Assembly: GCA_011321845.1 (NCBI GenBank)
Contig: DROQ01000148.1
Span: forward strand, 1-40,745
Source of the DNA: Planctomycetota bacterium
GTDB taxonomy: Bacteria; Planctomycetota; UBA1135; GCA-002748355
DNA length: 40,745 bases
Direction: 5' to 3'
Below, piece after piece: positions 1 through 8,287 of this stretch. Every line of letters begins with the position of its first letter. Position 1 is the stretch's first letter. A model generated the notes under the pieces. That model saw only the letters and a program-made list of their open reading frames with translations. It ran no database searches and was not told the origin of the DNA. A program made the position numbers and the translations under genes.

Positions 1-859
1 CCGTCACCTGCATCAGCGCGTGCGGCAGCTGGAAGGCCAGCCAGTACGCGCCCGCCGCGCCCGCGCCCAGCAGCCCCGCCACCAGCACGTCGTCGATCTT
101 CCAGTAAAACGCCATCAAGAAACCGGTCAGCAGAAGGGGGACACCCATCTTCTTGACGGCGCTGAATTCCGCTCGCTCGGCCTCACCCCCCCAGGTCCAG
201 GGTTTTCCGATCCTCCAGGCCCCCAGGGTCCGCAGCCCCGCCGCCCCGAGGAAACCAGCCACCAGGGCCGCCACCCCGAAGCCCGCCAGGGCAAGCCCGC
301 AGGCCAGCCCCACCTGGGCCCCCGACGCCAGCAGCTCCACCCGCGCCAGCGGCCCGAATCGCCCCTCCAACTCGGCCATCGCCAGCGGCGCCGACCGCAG
401 CCCCTCCAACAGCGGAAACAGCCCCAACCCCAACAGGACCCATCCCCAACCAAGGGGGACACCCATTCCCCGCAGCAACGCCACCCCGACGCCGAGCAAT
501 CCAAGGGTAAGCGCCACGCCGAGATAGGCTTGGGTCTTGAGGTAGGCCTTGGCCAAGGCTTCCCGCCCTTCGCCGGCCCGCCTGGCGACCAGGCCTCGCT
601 TGGGCTCGAACTGCACGGCCTGCCCCGCGATGGCGGCGATCCCCAGGGCGAAGGCGAAACGGCCGAAATCCTCCCTGCTCAGCAGGCGGGCCAGCAGCAG
701 GGAAGAGGCCAGCCCCAAGCCCCGCGCCCCCACCGCCGACAGGGCCAGGGCCCGCGCGCCCCTTAATGCGCGAAAGCGCCGACTCCCCTCGGGGGGAGTG
801 GGCGCTCTCTCGCCGGCACCGCCCCCGGGCCGGCGCTCCTCGACCGCTTGCGCGGCCAT
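1..859 (-). CDS. Wzx/MOP-type polysaccharide flippase, N-terminal part (runs off the left edge)
   Basis: The frame is open from ATG at 859-857 to the window edge, giving about 286 residues of an integral membrane protein. Alternating hydrophobic segments fit the polysaccharide-biosynthesis/oligosaccharide-flippase family: an N-terminal helix followed by LLARLLSREDFGRFAFALG, a family-typical 'aRlLs..dFG.fafa' signature, and near residue 260 WKIDDVLVAGLLGAGAAGAY, matching the 'iD..l.g.llG..a.G.Y' element. Family members flip undecaprenyl-linked glycans across the inner membrane. The start lies 5 bases after the stop of the upstream gene (865-1599), so the two are probably co-transcribed. About 25 residues from the start the frame passes through a 14-bp-arm palindrome (775-806), and it carries two copies of the GGGGGACACCCAT word, both read as Met-Gly-Val-Pro-Leu. 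The family is fairly certain; the substrate is unknown. Confidence 0.82.
   Translation of the reverse strand, partial: MAAQAVEERRPGGGAGERAPTPPEGSRRFRALRGARALALSAVGARGLGLASSLLLARLLSREDFGRFAFALGIAAIAGQAVQFEPKRGLVARRAGEGREALAKAYLKTQAYLGVALTLGLLGVGVALLRGMGVPLGWGWVLLGLGLFPLLEGLRSAPLAMAELEGRFGPLARVELLASGAQVGLACGLALAGFGVAALVAGFLGAAGLRTLGAWRIGKPWTWGGEAERAEFSAVKKMGVPLLLTGFLMAFYWKIDDVLVAGLLGAGAAGAYWLAFQLPHALMQVT
136..148 (+). repeat. GGGGGACACCCAT word, copy 1
   Basis: Exact 13-base word inside the flippase gene. On the coding (minus) strand it reads ATG GGT GTC CCC C, that is Met-Gly-Val-Pro-Leu. Confidence 0.75.
454..466 (+). repeat. GGGGGACACCCAT word, copy 2
   Basis: Exact copy in the same gene and the same frame as copy 1 (Met-Gly-Val-Pro-Leu), 318 bases away. 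Confidence 0.75.
775..806. repeat. Palindrome inside the flippase reading frame
   Basis: Two 14-base arms (775-788 and 793-806) are reverse complements except for one G/G mismatch and enclose a 4-base loop (TCGG). The element is read in frame as part of a Pro/Arg-rich segment ahead of the first membrane helix, where the family has no conserved sequence. It could be a hairpin in the mRNA or an in-frame palindromic insertion. Confidence 0.7.
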
Positions 860-864
860 GGCTC

Positions 865-1599
865 CTAGGCGGGTGCCCCGGCGGGAACCTGGGTGTCCGC
901 CTTGGCTCCGAGCCGCTGCGTCCACTCCTGCGCCAAGGCGTTCTCAGGCTCGGCGGCGAGCACAGTCGCAAAATGCTGCCGCGCGACGTCGGGCCTTCCC
1001 GCGACGACGTTCGCGATCCCCAGACCGATCCAGGCGTCCACGCTGGTCGGGTCATGCCTGAGCACCGCCTCGAAGAACTGGCAAGCGCCCTCCCCCTCGG
1101 CGGTCTCGAGAAGCAGAGTCCCGATGCCGAAGGCGACCTCCTGCTTCCAGCCGTCGGGTTTGTCCAGCCGTCCGACCTCGCGCCCGACATCCGCGATCCC
1201 GCGCCGCCAGGCCTGGTAGAAATTGCGCTGCCCCACCAGGAGTCGGAGTCCCCCAGGGAGATCCGTCTTGCTCTCGAGCCGGATCCCCGCGGTCTGCACG
1301 AGGTAACGCACCACGAGATCATGGTGCGCCGACTCGCTGGGGAGCAGGACCGCAAGGGTCCCCCCCTCCTTGAGCGTCCGTCGCCATTCGAGGAGCCGCG
1401 TCGTCGCGTTCCCGTCCCCGAGGAAGTCGCCGCCCGCCACGACATAGTCCAGGCTCGCGTCCGCGACCTCTCCCAGCGAAGGGCTGTCCTGGTTCGTAAC
1501 TCCCTGGAGGGGGGCGCTCACCCCGGGAAAGCACTGAAGACCCGTCCCCGAAACATGGGAACGAAGGGCTTCGACAATGGTTGGATCATATGAGTTCAT
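865..1599 (-). CDS. Degenerate methyltransferase-like domain plus TPR protein
   Basis: 244 residues. Residues ~45-120 resemble the C-terminal half of a class I SAM methyltransferase: 'LDYVVAGGDFL', then 'EWRRTLKEGGTLAVLLPSE', like the 'a.RvLkpGG.l.v..p' strand. The glycine-rich SAM-binding motif I (GxGxG) is not visible, so catalysis is doubtful. Residues ~150-230 form one or two tetratricopeptide-like helix pairs ('ACQFFEAVLRHDPTSVDAWIGLGIANVVAGRPDVARQ' region). ATG at 1599-1597 has an AGGAGA ribosome site 8 bases upstream. It is the first gene of the visible operon with the flippase (5-base gap), which suggests a role around polysaccharide synthesis. The exact role is unknown. Confidence 0.75.
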   Translation of the reverse strand: MNSYDPTIVEALRSHVSGTGLQCFPGVSAPLQGVTNQDSPSLGEVADASLDYVVAGGDFLGDGNATTRLLEWRRTLKEGGTLAVLLPSESAHHDLVVRYLVQTAGIRLESKTDLPGGLRLLVGQRNFYQAWRRGIADVGREVGRLDKPDGWKQEVAFGIGTLLLETAEGEGACQFFEAVLRHDPTSVDAWIGLGIANVVAGRPDVARQHFATVLAAEPENALAQEWTQRLGAKADTQVPAGAPA

Positions 1600-1750
1600 G
1601 CCGGTTCTCCTGCTGCAATGACTCCGCTCTCATCGGCATTTCGGGCCTTCCTCCTTGAGCCCAAGTCCAGCAACTGCCCCTCAGGGTGTCTCTACCAACA
1701 ATCGCTCCCAAGGGCTGGGCAAACTTTCCCCGCAGCTCTATTCTTCATGC

Positions 1751-3949
1751 ATGCACCTGCTTCGAAAGAAACCTTATCTTCTCGTTTCCGCCCTCCTTTT
1801 CCTCGGGTCCCCTCTCCTGGGACAGGGCCAGACCGTCTTCGTCCCCGCCGGGGCCACCTGGAAGTACAACGACAACGGCAAGGACCTCGGCACAAACTGG
1901 CGCAGCCCCACCTACAACGACAGCGCCTGGAAGAGCGGCAAGGCCCAGCTCGGTTACGGCGACGGGGACGAGGCCACCACCCTCTCCTATGGCCCCAACT
2001 CCAGGAACAAGTACCCGACTTACTACTTCCGCAAGACCTTCCAGGTCAGCGCCCCCACCAACAAACTCTGGTTCGAACTCCTGCGCGACGACGGCGCCGT
2101 GATCTATCTCAACGGCATCGAGGTCCTCCGCTCCAACATGCCGAGCGGCAGCATCTCCTATGGAACCTTCGCCTCCTCCACCGTCTCCGGAAAGGCCGAG
2201 TCCACCTTCTTTCGGTTTCCGATCAACGCCGCCTTCCTGAAAAAAGGAACGAACACGCTCGCAGTCGAGTTGCACCAACGAAGCCCCACCAGCTCCGACA
2301 TCAGCTTCGACCTCAAGGTCTGGGGGGACAACAGCGCAGTAAGCGTCGTCCGGGGGCCTTATCTCCAACGGGTCACCCAGCGCGGCCTCGTCATCAGGTG
2401 GCGCACCGACGTGCCCTCCACCAGCGGTGTCTGGGTCGGCCGCAACCCCACTCTCCTCAAACGCGTCGCAAGCGACAGCCAGCGCAGCTTCGAGCACGAG
2501 ATCCCCGTCGGCAACCTGGGCCCAGGGACCTCGTATGTCTACGCCATCGGCACCGACCAGAAACGTCTCCTCGGAGGGAGCGCCGCCTTCAGTTTCCGCA
2601 CCTCGACCACCTTCCCCGTGGCCACACGCATCTGGGTGGTCGGCGACTCCGGCACCGGCGGCAGCGGCCAACGCGCCGTCCGCGACGGCTTCTTGAAGTT
2701 CGAAGGCGGGCACAAGGCCGACCTCTGGCTCATGCTGGGAGACAACGCCTACTGGGACGGCAAGGACCAGGAGTACCAAAGCAAACTCTTCGTTCCCTAC
2801 CGCGACCTGCTCCGTCGCCTCCCCCTCTGGCCGACCTACGGAAACCACGACGGCCACAGCGCGAACTCCCTGAAGGAGACCGGCCCCTATTACGACATCT
2901 TCACCCTCCCCCGCAAAGGCGAGGCCGGTGGCGTCCCCTCCGGCACCGAGGCTTATTACTCCTTCGACTACAGCAACATCCACTTGATCTGCCTCAACTC
3001 CTACGATCTCCCGCGCGGCCCCTCCTCCCCCATGGCGGTCTGGCTCAAAAAGGACCTCGCCGCCACCAAGGCTCTCTGGAAGATCGCCTACTGGCACCAC
3101 CCTCCCTACTCCAAGGGCAGCCACGATTCGGACCGGGAGACAGCCCTCGTCGAGATGCGCAAGTTCATCGTCCCCCTTCTGGAAAACGGCGGCGTCGATC
3201 TCGTCCTCTGCGGGCACAGCCATGGGTACGAGCGCAGCTACCTGATGGACGGGCATTATGGATTCTCCTCCACCTTCAACCCTTCCTTCCACTTGAAGGA
3301 CAAGGGGGACGGCGACCCGGGGGGAGACGGTGGCTACTGGAAGCTCTCAGGCCCGGCAAGGCAAGGGACGGTCTACGTGGTCGCGGGCAATGGCGCCCGC
3401 GTGTCCACCTGGCCCCGTTACGACCACCCCGCCCTCCCCATCCGCTCCACCAAGCCCGGCTCCCTCGTCCTCGACATCAAGATGGACCGCCTCCTCTGCC
3501 AGAGCATCGACAGCCAGGGCAGGGTCTTCGACCGGTTCGAGATCAAGAAGGGCGCGCCTCCCCTCCTCTCGCGTGACAACCCCCGGCTCTCCCTGAGCAA
3601 GGGAGGCATGCAAACGCTTTCCCTCCAGATGGGGGCGAGGAATGCAGGCGCTCCCTACTTTGTCCTCGGCTCTCTCAGCACGAGCCCCGGCTTCTCGGTG
3701 GCGGGCGTCCATGTCCCTTTGAACCCCGACCCTTGGTTCCTGTTCACTCTCAACCTTCCGAACACCCCCCCCCTTCTTCACACTCTGGGCTTTCTGGATT
3801 CCACTGGGAGACAGCTCGCGGGCCTCTTCCTCCCCAAGGGCAGCCCCTCCTACCTCCTCGGGCTTTCGCTCTACCATGCCGCCGTGGTCTTCCAGAACGG
3901 AGTCCCCGTCCTCGCCTCCAACCCGGTGCGCCTCAAGATCGAGCGATGA
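1751..3949 (+). CDS. Secreted purple-acid-phosphatase-like metallophosphoesterase, multi-domain
   Basis: 732 residues from ATG 1751, chosen because it opens directly on a signal peptide (HLLRKKPYLLVSALLFLG, cleavage near GQGQ); in-frame upstream codons add only a non-hydrophobic leader. Order: beta-sandwich domain ~25-195, fibronectin-III/PAP-N-like domain ~200-285, metallophosphoesterase ~290-560. The five phosphoesterase blocks are present: GD299SG, GD331N, GN365HD, HH450PPY and GH489SHGYER. The GHxHxYER ending is typical of purple acid phosphatases. A further ~130-residue C-terminal beta domain ends in ASNPVRLKI, a form I recall from planctomycete exported proteins. Predicted to hydrolyse phosphate esters outside the cytoplasm. 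It is divergent from the operon at 1599; bases 1600-1750 would hold both promoters. Confidence 0.85.
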   Translation: MHLLRKKPYLLVSALLFLGSPLLGQGQTVFVPAGATWKYNDNGKDLGTNWRSPTYNDSAWKSGKAQLGYGDGDEATTLSYGPNSRNKYPTYYFRKTFQVSAPTNKLWFELLRDDGAVIYLNGIEVLRSNMPSGSISYGTFASSTVSGKAESTFFRFPINAAFLKKGTNTLAVELHQRSPTSSDISFDLKVWGDNSAVSVVRGPYLQRVTQRGLVIRWRTDVPSTSGVWVGRNPTLLKRVASDSQRSFEHEIPVGNLGPGTSYVYAIGTDQKRLLGGSAAFSFRTSTTFPVATRIWVVGDSGTGGSGQRAVRDGFLKFEGGHKADLWLMLGDNAYWDGKDQEYQSKLFVPYRDLLRRLPLWPTYGNHDGHSANSLKETGPYYDIFTLPRKGEAGGVPSGTEAYYSFDYSNIHLICLNSYDLPRGPSSPMAVWLKKDLAATKALWKIAYWHHPPYSKGSHDSDRETALVEMRKFIVPLLENGGVDLVLCGHSHGYERSYLMDGHYGFSSTFNPSFHLKDKGDGDPGGDGGYWKLSGPARQGTVYVVAGNGARVSTWPRYDHPALPIRSTKPGSLVLDIKMDRLLCQSIDSQGRVFDRFEIKKGAPPLLSRDNPRLSLSKGGMQTLSLQMGARNAGAPYFVLGSLSTSPGFSVAGVHVPLNPDPWFLFTLNLPNTPPLLHTLGFLDSTGRQLAGLFLPKGSPSYLLGLSLYHAAVVFQNGVPVLASNPVRLKIER

Positions 3950-3969
3950 TCCTCGGCTGAGGTTCCCCC

Positions 3970-4746
3970 CTACAAGATCCGCCCGCCCCGGGTCAAAAAA
4001 CCGTCGGGGCGGGGAAGGTTGAGCTTGAGCTCGGTGAAGGAGAGAGAAGGGCCCTTTCCGACGTTCTTTCGAAGGAGGGAGAAGCGGAGGCCCGCCTTTT
4101 CCACGTAACCCTCGAAGGTCCAGGATCTCGGGCTGGCTTTGGGGGTGGCGAAGAAGTCCCAGCGGACGATGCGGCCGGTCTTCTGCTCGACGTGGAGCAC
4201 GTACTGGTTGTTGGGGGTGAGGCCGACGGAGGCGAAGCGGAGGCGCAGGCGGGCGATGCCTTCGGCCTGGCCGGGAGCCCTGGGGAGGAGGGCGAGTTGG
4301 ACCCCGGGGTCGAGGACCTTGAAGGGGACGGTCAACCAGTAGAAGTCGTTGATGAAGATCCCCTTGGCGGCCTGGCCGAGGCGGGGGTCTTTGTTCCCGA
4401 GGGCCCAGCCGCGGTCCCGGTTCGTGTCATAGAAGAGGATGGGGCCTTCCTGCCCGCCCTTCTTGGGGGGGAACTCGATGCGCACGATACCGGTGCTTCG
4501 ATCCCAGAAGAGGCGGCGCCTCCCGGCGAAGGTGAAGGCGACGCTGCGCAGCTTGTCCCAATTTTCGAAGCCCCCGGCGTATTGGACGACCTTGGCCGCG
4601 AGGTAGAGGGCCCTCGGGCTCCCCTGGGCGCCCAGGGGCGTGGCGGGCTGTTCGCGGCTGGGGCGGCTGCTGGGTTTCGAGCTGGGCTTGGAGCCTTGCT
4701 GGGGGAGAAAAAGGAGAAAGGGGAGGAGGGCGAGTTGGGGCTTCAT
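3970..4746 (-). CDS. Exported protein of unknown function, possibly LolA-like fold
   Basis: 258 residues with an N-terminal signal sequence (KPQLALLPFLLFLP) followed by a Ser/Pro/Lys-rich spacer to ~residue 45. The remainder is strand-rich: repeated patterns such as 'VAFTFAGRRRLFWDR', 'GIVRIEF', 'YVLHVEQKTGRIVRWDFF' and 'SWTFEGYVEKAGLRFSLLRK'. These resemble exported beta-sheet proteins of the outer-membrane-lipoprotein-sorting type that measure or carry a substrate. This is resemblance of pattern only; no catalytic motif is visible. It is convergent with the phosphatase gene (20 bases between stops) and lies 32 bases downstream of the glycosyltransferase fusion on the same strand, so it may be the last gene of that operon. 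Confidence 0.7.
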   Translation of the reverse strand: MKPQLALLPFLLFLPQQGSKPSSKPSSRPSREQPATPLGAQGSPRALYLAAKVVQYAGGFENWDKLRSVAFTFAGRRRLFWDRSTGIVRIEFPPKKGGQEGPILFYDTNRDRGWALGNKDPRLGQAAKGIFINDFYWLTVPFKVLDPGVQLALLPRAPGQAEGIARLRLRFASVGLTPNNQYVLHVEQKTGRIVRWDFFATPKASPRSWTFEGYVEKAGLRFSLLRKNVGKGPSLSFTELKLNLPRPDGFLTRGGRIL

Positions 4747-4778
4747 CCCGCCGATTCAAGGGAGGGGATGGGGGCTTT

Positions 4779-6743
4779 TCAAGGCGCGAGAAGGGGGAAG
4801 CTTTCCTCGAGGGTCCGGAGCTTCTCGCTCAAGTAGGCATTGCGGAGTTTGTGGGCTTCTTCCTGGGACCCGGGATCGGCGGCCTCGGGGTCGAGGCGGG
4901 CGAGGAGGAGAATGCCCGCGCGGAGGCCCTCGCTGCGCTCGCGGTCCCGGCGGGGGGAGAGGGCGCGGACGAGGCGACCGATGGGATCGCGGCGGCCGAT
5001 GCCGGGAAAGGTGCGGGCGAGAGCCTCGGGGGAGTCGATGGGGAGACCGCGCTGCCGGGAGGCCAGGGCGGCCCAGGTCTCGAGATAGAGATCGCGGAGC
5101 TGGGACCACCCGAGGGGACAGGGTTGGTGGGGATCCCCGAGGCGCTGGGCGAAGGCCCAGGTGTAGGCCTTGGATTCGCCGGGGGTCTGGGGGAGAGTGT
5201 CCAGCATCTTCTGTTTTTCGCGGAGATGGCTGCGGTAGAGGCCGGCTTCGATGAGACGGGCATCGGCGAGGGCGAGGCAGGCTTTGACGAGCTGCCAGTG
5301 GGCGCGCCGGGGGTCGGGCTGGGCGGGAGGCCAGGCGTAGAGCATGGCCCAGATGCGGGCGCAGAGGATTTTTTCGGCCTCGACGAAGGGGAGGCGGGGG
5401 GCGGGGAGCAGCGCGGGTGGGCGACCGCAGGCGGACCAGAGGAGGCGGGCCCCGTGGGCGAGGTCGTAGCCGTACTGGCTGTGGGCGCAGAGCTGACGGA
5501 GTTGACGGAGGTTGTGGGCTTCGAGGTCGACCCAGGTGACCTGGCAATCGCGGGCGAGTTCGCGGGAGAGGGAGGCCAGGAGGTCGGGAGCCACGGGGCG
5601 GGCGACCAGCAGCTCGAGGTCGTAGTCGTTGGGTGGGTGTCCCGCTTCGAGGAGGCCTTCGCCGCGGCCGAAGCCGCCGGCGAGCCAGAGGGCGCGGAGT
5701 TGGGGCAGCTCGGCGCGGAGGCGGGCGGCGATGCGCTCGAGGTCGGCGCGGACGCGGGCTTCGCCCTCGGGGGTCGGGGCGAGGCAGAAGGGAGGGCCGT
5801 CGGGGATGGCGTAACTGCGCGGGGGGGGAGGGCTTAGGGGGCGGAGCCCGGAGGGGGGCTCGGCGGAGCATGGGTGTCCCCCTTGGGCAGCGCGGGCGCC
5901 TTGGTGGCGGGCGCGGAGGCGGAGGGCGTCGAGGCGAAGTTTGCGGAGGAGACCGGAGAAGCCCTGGAGAACCAAGGTCCGGGGCGCGCCTCGGAGAGTC
6001 CGGCCGAGGAGGCGGTAGGCGAAGTGGGCGAGGCTGTAGGAGCGGCGGCCGCGGTAGTGATGGTTTTCGAGAACCCAGCCCTCGCGAAAGCTGCGGCGCC
6101 AGAGGGAGGGGGGATCGGCGGGGTGGCCATGCTCGACGGCGGCGGCGGCGCTGTAGTGGATTTCAAAGCCTTTGGAGAGGGCGTATTGAACGAGGGGAGC
6201 CTCTTCGCCGATCGGGAGCTGCTCGTCGAAGGGGCAGGCTTCGAAGAGCGCCCGGGGGATGGCGGCGTTGGCGTCGGAGAAGGAGGTGCCCCCCCGACGG
6301 TCCTGTTGCGGATAGAGAGTCTCCAGCTCGGCGGCCTCGGAGGGATCGAGGCGCAGGTCCCCTACCTGGCGGCCGTGGACGAGCCCCACTCCCTCTTGGG
6401 AGAAGGGGGCGACGAGGGCGCGGAGCCAGGCCTTGGACAGGGGAAAGCAGTGGGCGGAGAGCAGAACGAGGATGTCCCCCTTTGCCTGGCGGCAGCCGAG
6501 GTTGAGGGAGGCTCCGTAACTGAAGTCTTCGGGCTTCATGTCCAGCCAGCGCGCCCCCGGTGGCAGAGGCAGCTCGCGGGTCCCATCCCTGGAGCCCGAG
6601 TCGACCAGGACGATCTCGACCTCCCCTTCGTAGTCCTGCTCGGCCACCAGCCGCAGCGCCCGCTCCAGCCAGGGCCGCTCATCCTTGCAGCGGATCACGA
6701 CCGAGACCCTGGGCCAAACAGCCTCCCGGCAAAAAGCCCTCAT
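4779..6743 (-). CDS. Family-2 glycosyltransferase fused to a nucleotidyltransferase domain
   Basis: 654 residues from ATG 6743-6741, which overlaps the upstream stop as ATGA (translational coupling). Residues ~10-250 are a GT-A glycosyltransferase: VSVVIRCKDE, 'EIVLVDSGSRDGT', 'KGDILVLLSAHCFP' and 'FSDANAAIPR'. A Pro/Arg-rich linker (~275-310) contains the GGGGGACACCCAT word. Residues ~330-430 are a minimal nucleotidyltransferase domain: G356GFGRGEG, then ND373YD375LELL (the G[GS]x9-13DxD metal motif). A helical C-terminal region (~455-654) probably makes up its substrate-binding part. The first domain would add sugars to a glycan; the second could transfer NMP to a sugar, antibiotic or protein. 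It sits with a flippase and an AlkP-like enzyme in a polysaccharide locus. The substrate cannot be read from sequence. Confidence 0.85.
   Translation of the reverse strand: MRAFCREAVWPRVSVVIRCKDERPWLERALRLVAEQDYEGEVEIVLVDSGSRDGTRELPLPPGARWLDMKPEDFSYGASLNLGCRQAKGDILVLLSAHCFPLSKAWLRALVAPFSQEGVGLVHGRQVGDLRLDPSEAAELETLYPQQDRRGGTSFSDANAAIPRALFEACPFDEQLPIGEEAPLVQYALSKGFEIHYSAAAAVEHGHPADPPSLWRRSFREGWVLENHHYRGRRSYSLAHFAYRLLGRTLRGAPRTLVLQGFSGLLRKLRLDALRLRARHQGARAAQGGHPCSAEPPSGLRPLSPPPPRSYAIPDGPPFCLAPTPEGEARVRADLERIAARLRAELPQLRALWLAGGFGRGEGLLEAGHPPNDYDLELLVARPVAPDLLASLSRELARDCQVTWVDLEAHNLRQLRQLCAHSQYGYDLAHGARLLWSACGRPPALLPAPRLPFVEAEKILCARIWAMLYAWPPAQPDPRRAHWQLVKACLALADARLIEAGLYRSHLREKQKMLDTLPQTPGESKAYTWAFAQRLGDPHQPCPLGWSQLRDLYLETWAALASRQRGLPIDSPEALARTFPGIGRRDPIGRLVRALSPRRDRERSEGLRAGILLLARLDPEAADPGSQEEAHKLRNAYLSEKLRTLEESFPLLAP
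5870..5882 (-). repeat. GGGGGACACCCAT word, copy 3 (inverted)
   Basis: Exact word, here as ATGGGTGTCCCCC on the plus strand. The coding strand reads Gly-Gly-His-Pro, a different frame from copies 1 and 2, within the linker between the two enzyme domains. Confidence 0.75.
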
Positions 6744-8014
6744 CCCCCCTCCCCCCCCAAAACCAGCGCCTCGGGATACTCGGGGGACACCCATGCCTGG
6801 TCGACCCCGGCCCCCGCAGGCCCCGCCCCCAGGGCCCTGGCGGCGATCTTGGGCAGGTCGACCAATCGGATCTCGGCCACCCGCCTCTGGGCGAAGGCCG
6901 GCCCGAGCCCCAGGCAAAATCCCTTCTGCCCCGGAATCTCCGGCGAATAGCCATGCATCCCCAAAACCCGTTTCCGGTTGAAGAAGTCCGGCGCGAACAC
7001 CCAGCCGGGATGCGCCGCGAAAGCCAAATCCCCGCTGTCCCGCCCAAGGGGGACACCCATCTCCCGGGCGAGTTCTCCCTCGAGGAAGTAGCCGGGGGCG
7101 GGCCAGAGGGTCTTGCGGATCCGGGCTTCGACCCGTTCCCGCACCCCATCGTTCTCGAACCAGAAACGGCAGAGGGTGGAGTCCACGAAGACCTGGGTGC
7201 CCTTGCCCAAATCCCCCAGGGCTCCCAATACGTCGAAGCTGTCCTCGACCGCCAGCATCCCGTGGTCGCCCACGAAGAGGACGGAGCCACCTTTTTCCAA
7301 AAAGGCCTCCCCCACTTCCCGCACGAGCAGGTTCGTCCTTCGCAGCTGGGCCCCTAGTTCCTCCGAGCCTGGGCCGAAGGCATGGCCGATCCGATCCAGG
7401 TCCCCAAAGTATCCGAGGGTCAGCGCAGGCGGCCCCCCTGCCCGCTCAGCGATTTCGCAGAGCCGCCGCGCCCGGTCGCGGTCGCCCCCTTCTACATGGT
7501 TGAAGGCCACGAAAGCCGAAGCGTCCCAGTCCAAGCCTTCTCCTCGCGCGAAATCGAAGAGGCTCTCCCGCCCAAAGGCTCCGGGCGCCTGGTAATCCAA
7601 TGCCCCTTCGGTCGCCCGGAACTTGCTCAGCAGCGCAGCCGGAATCTCGTAGATCTCCCGCCGATCAAAGCGCCGGGCCACCCGCCGCAGCAGGCTCCGG
7701 CAGACTTCCCTCCCATAGCTCCCCAGGCGCTCCTCCAGCGGCGCGAGCAGCCCCGCGGCCAGGCGCAGCGGCAGGCTCGTCTCCCCCGCCTTTGCGGGCG
7801 CCATCTGGCAAAAAAACCCGCTCTCCCGGGTCTCCACCCCTGTCAGCAGCTCCGCGATCTCGCAGAAACCGAAAGAAGGCTTCAGCTTTTCGGCATAAAA
7901 GCCCTGGTCCAACCGCTCCTCGACCCAAGCAAGGTCCCCCCTGCCCAGGTAATCGAAGCGGCAGGCGTCCAGGACCAGCAGCAGCAGCGGCGCGTGTTTC
8001 GGGGCAGTCCCCAT
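6740..8014 (-). CDS. Alkaline-phosphatase-superfamily phosphodiesterase/pyrophosphatase-like protein
   Basis: 424 residues from ATG 8014. An in-frame TTG at 8059 has an AGGAGG 12 bases upstream and is a real alternative, adding 15 residues. The two-metal core of the superfamily is present in order: LVLD16ACRFDYL, 'YFGDLDRIGHAFG', 'LFVGDHGML' and 'GMHGYSPE'. By alignment to type I phosphodiesterases the nucleophile (usual P-x-x-T-F-P-N) falls on P46-S-F-G49-F-C, so the usual Thr is replaced by Gly. Either Ser47 substitutes or the enzyme is altered. No signal peptide is visible, so it is probably cytoplasmic. It overlaps the downstream glycosyltransferase by 4 bases, implying a linked role in glycan or nucleotide-sugar chemistry. 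Confidence 0.82.
   Translation of the reverse strand: MGTAPKHAPLLLLVLDACRFDYLGRGDLAWVEERLDQGFYAEKLKPSFGFCEIAELLTGVETRESGFFCQMAPAKAGETSLPLRLAAGLLAPLEERLGSYGREVCRSLLRRVARRFDRREIYEIPAALLSKFRATEGALDYQAPGAFGRESLFDFARGEGLDWDASAFVAFNHVEGGDRDRARRLCEIAERAGGPPALTLGYFGDLDRIGHAFGPGSEELGAQLRRTNLLVREVGEAFLEKGGSVLFVGDHGMLAVEDSFDVLGALGDLGKGTQVFVDSTLCRFWFENDGVRERVEARIRKTLWPAPGYFLEGELAREMGVPLGRDSGDLAFAAHPGWVFAPDFFNRKRVLGMHGYSPEIPGQKGFCLGLGPAFAQRRVAEIRLVDLPKIAARALGAGPAGAGVDQAWVSPEYPEALVLGGEGG
6782..6794 (+). repeat. GGGGGACACCCAT word, copy 4
   Basis: Exact copy near the 3' end of the AlkP-like gene; the coding strand reads Ala-Trp-Val-Ser-Pro, a third reading frame. Confidence 0.75.
7049..7061 (+). repeat. 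GGGGGACACCCAT word, copy 5
   Basis: Exact copy in the AlkP-like gene, read as Met-Gly-Val-Pro-Leu; 255 bases from copy 4 in the same gene but in another frame. Confidence 0.75.
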
Positions 8015-8163
8015 CCAAGTCTCACTCTCGCGATCATCCCTTAGGGTCGGGGCTTCCAAGGCAGCCCACTACCTCCTCTCATCGACCTCAGCGGCAAAAA
8101 AAGTGAAGCCCGGCCTCGATCCCGCCCCCTGAACCGGCTAGATCCGGGGGAACCGGGGGGAAC

Positions 8164-8176
8164 ATGGGTGTCCCCC
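8164..8176 (-). repeat. GGGGGACACCCAT word, copy 6 (inverted, intergenic)
   Basis: Exact word between genes, part of the longer direct repeat. Confidence 0.75.
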
Positions 8177-8275
8177 TTCGCCGGAGGGTGCCCCCCTTCG
8201 CCGGAGGGTGCCCTTTCGCCGAGGGAGCCACCCCCCCCAAAAAAACCGATAAGATCCGGGAGGCCGGGGGCGAAC

Positions 8276-8287
8276 ATGGGTGTCCCC
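8276..8287 (-). repeat. GGGGACACCCAT word, copy 7 (inverted, intergenic)
   Basis: Twelve of 13 bases; 112 bases after copy 6 in the same orientation and 34 bases before the selenoprotein start. Confidence 0.75.

Noticed and set aside
4756-5871. 371-residue Pro/Arg-rich minus-strand frame
   Set aside because: Out-of-frame shadow of the glycosyltransferase fusion; extreme Pro/Arg composition.
6467-6482. GATGTCCCCC resembling the repeated word
   Set aside because: It encodes the conserved KGDILVLL strand of the glycosyltransferase; protein constraint explains it.
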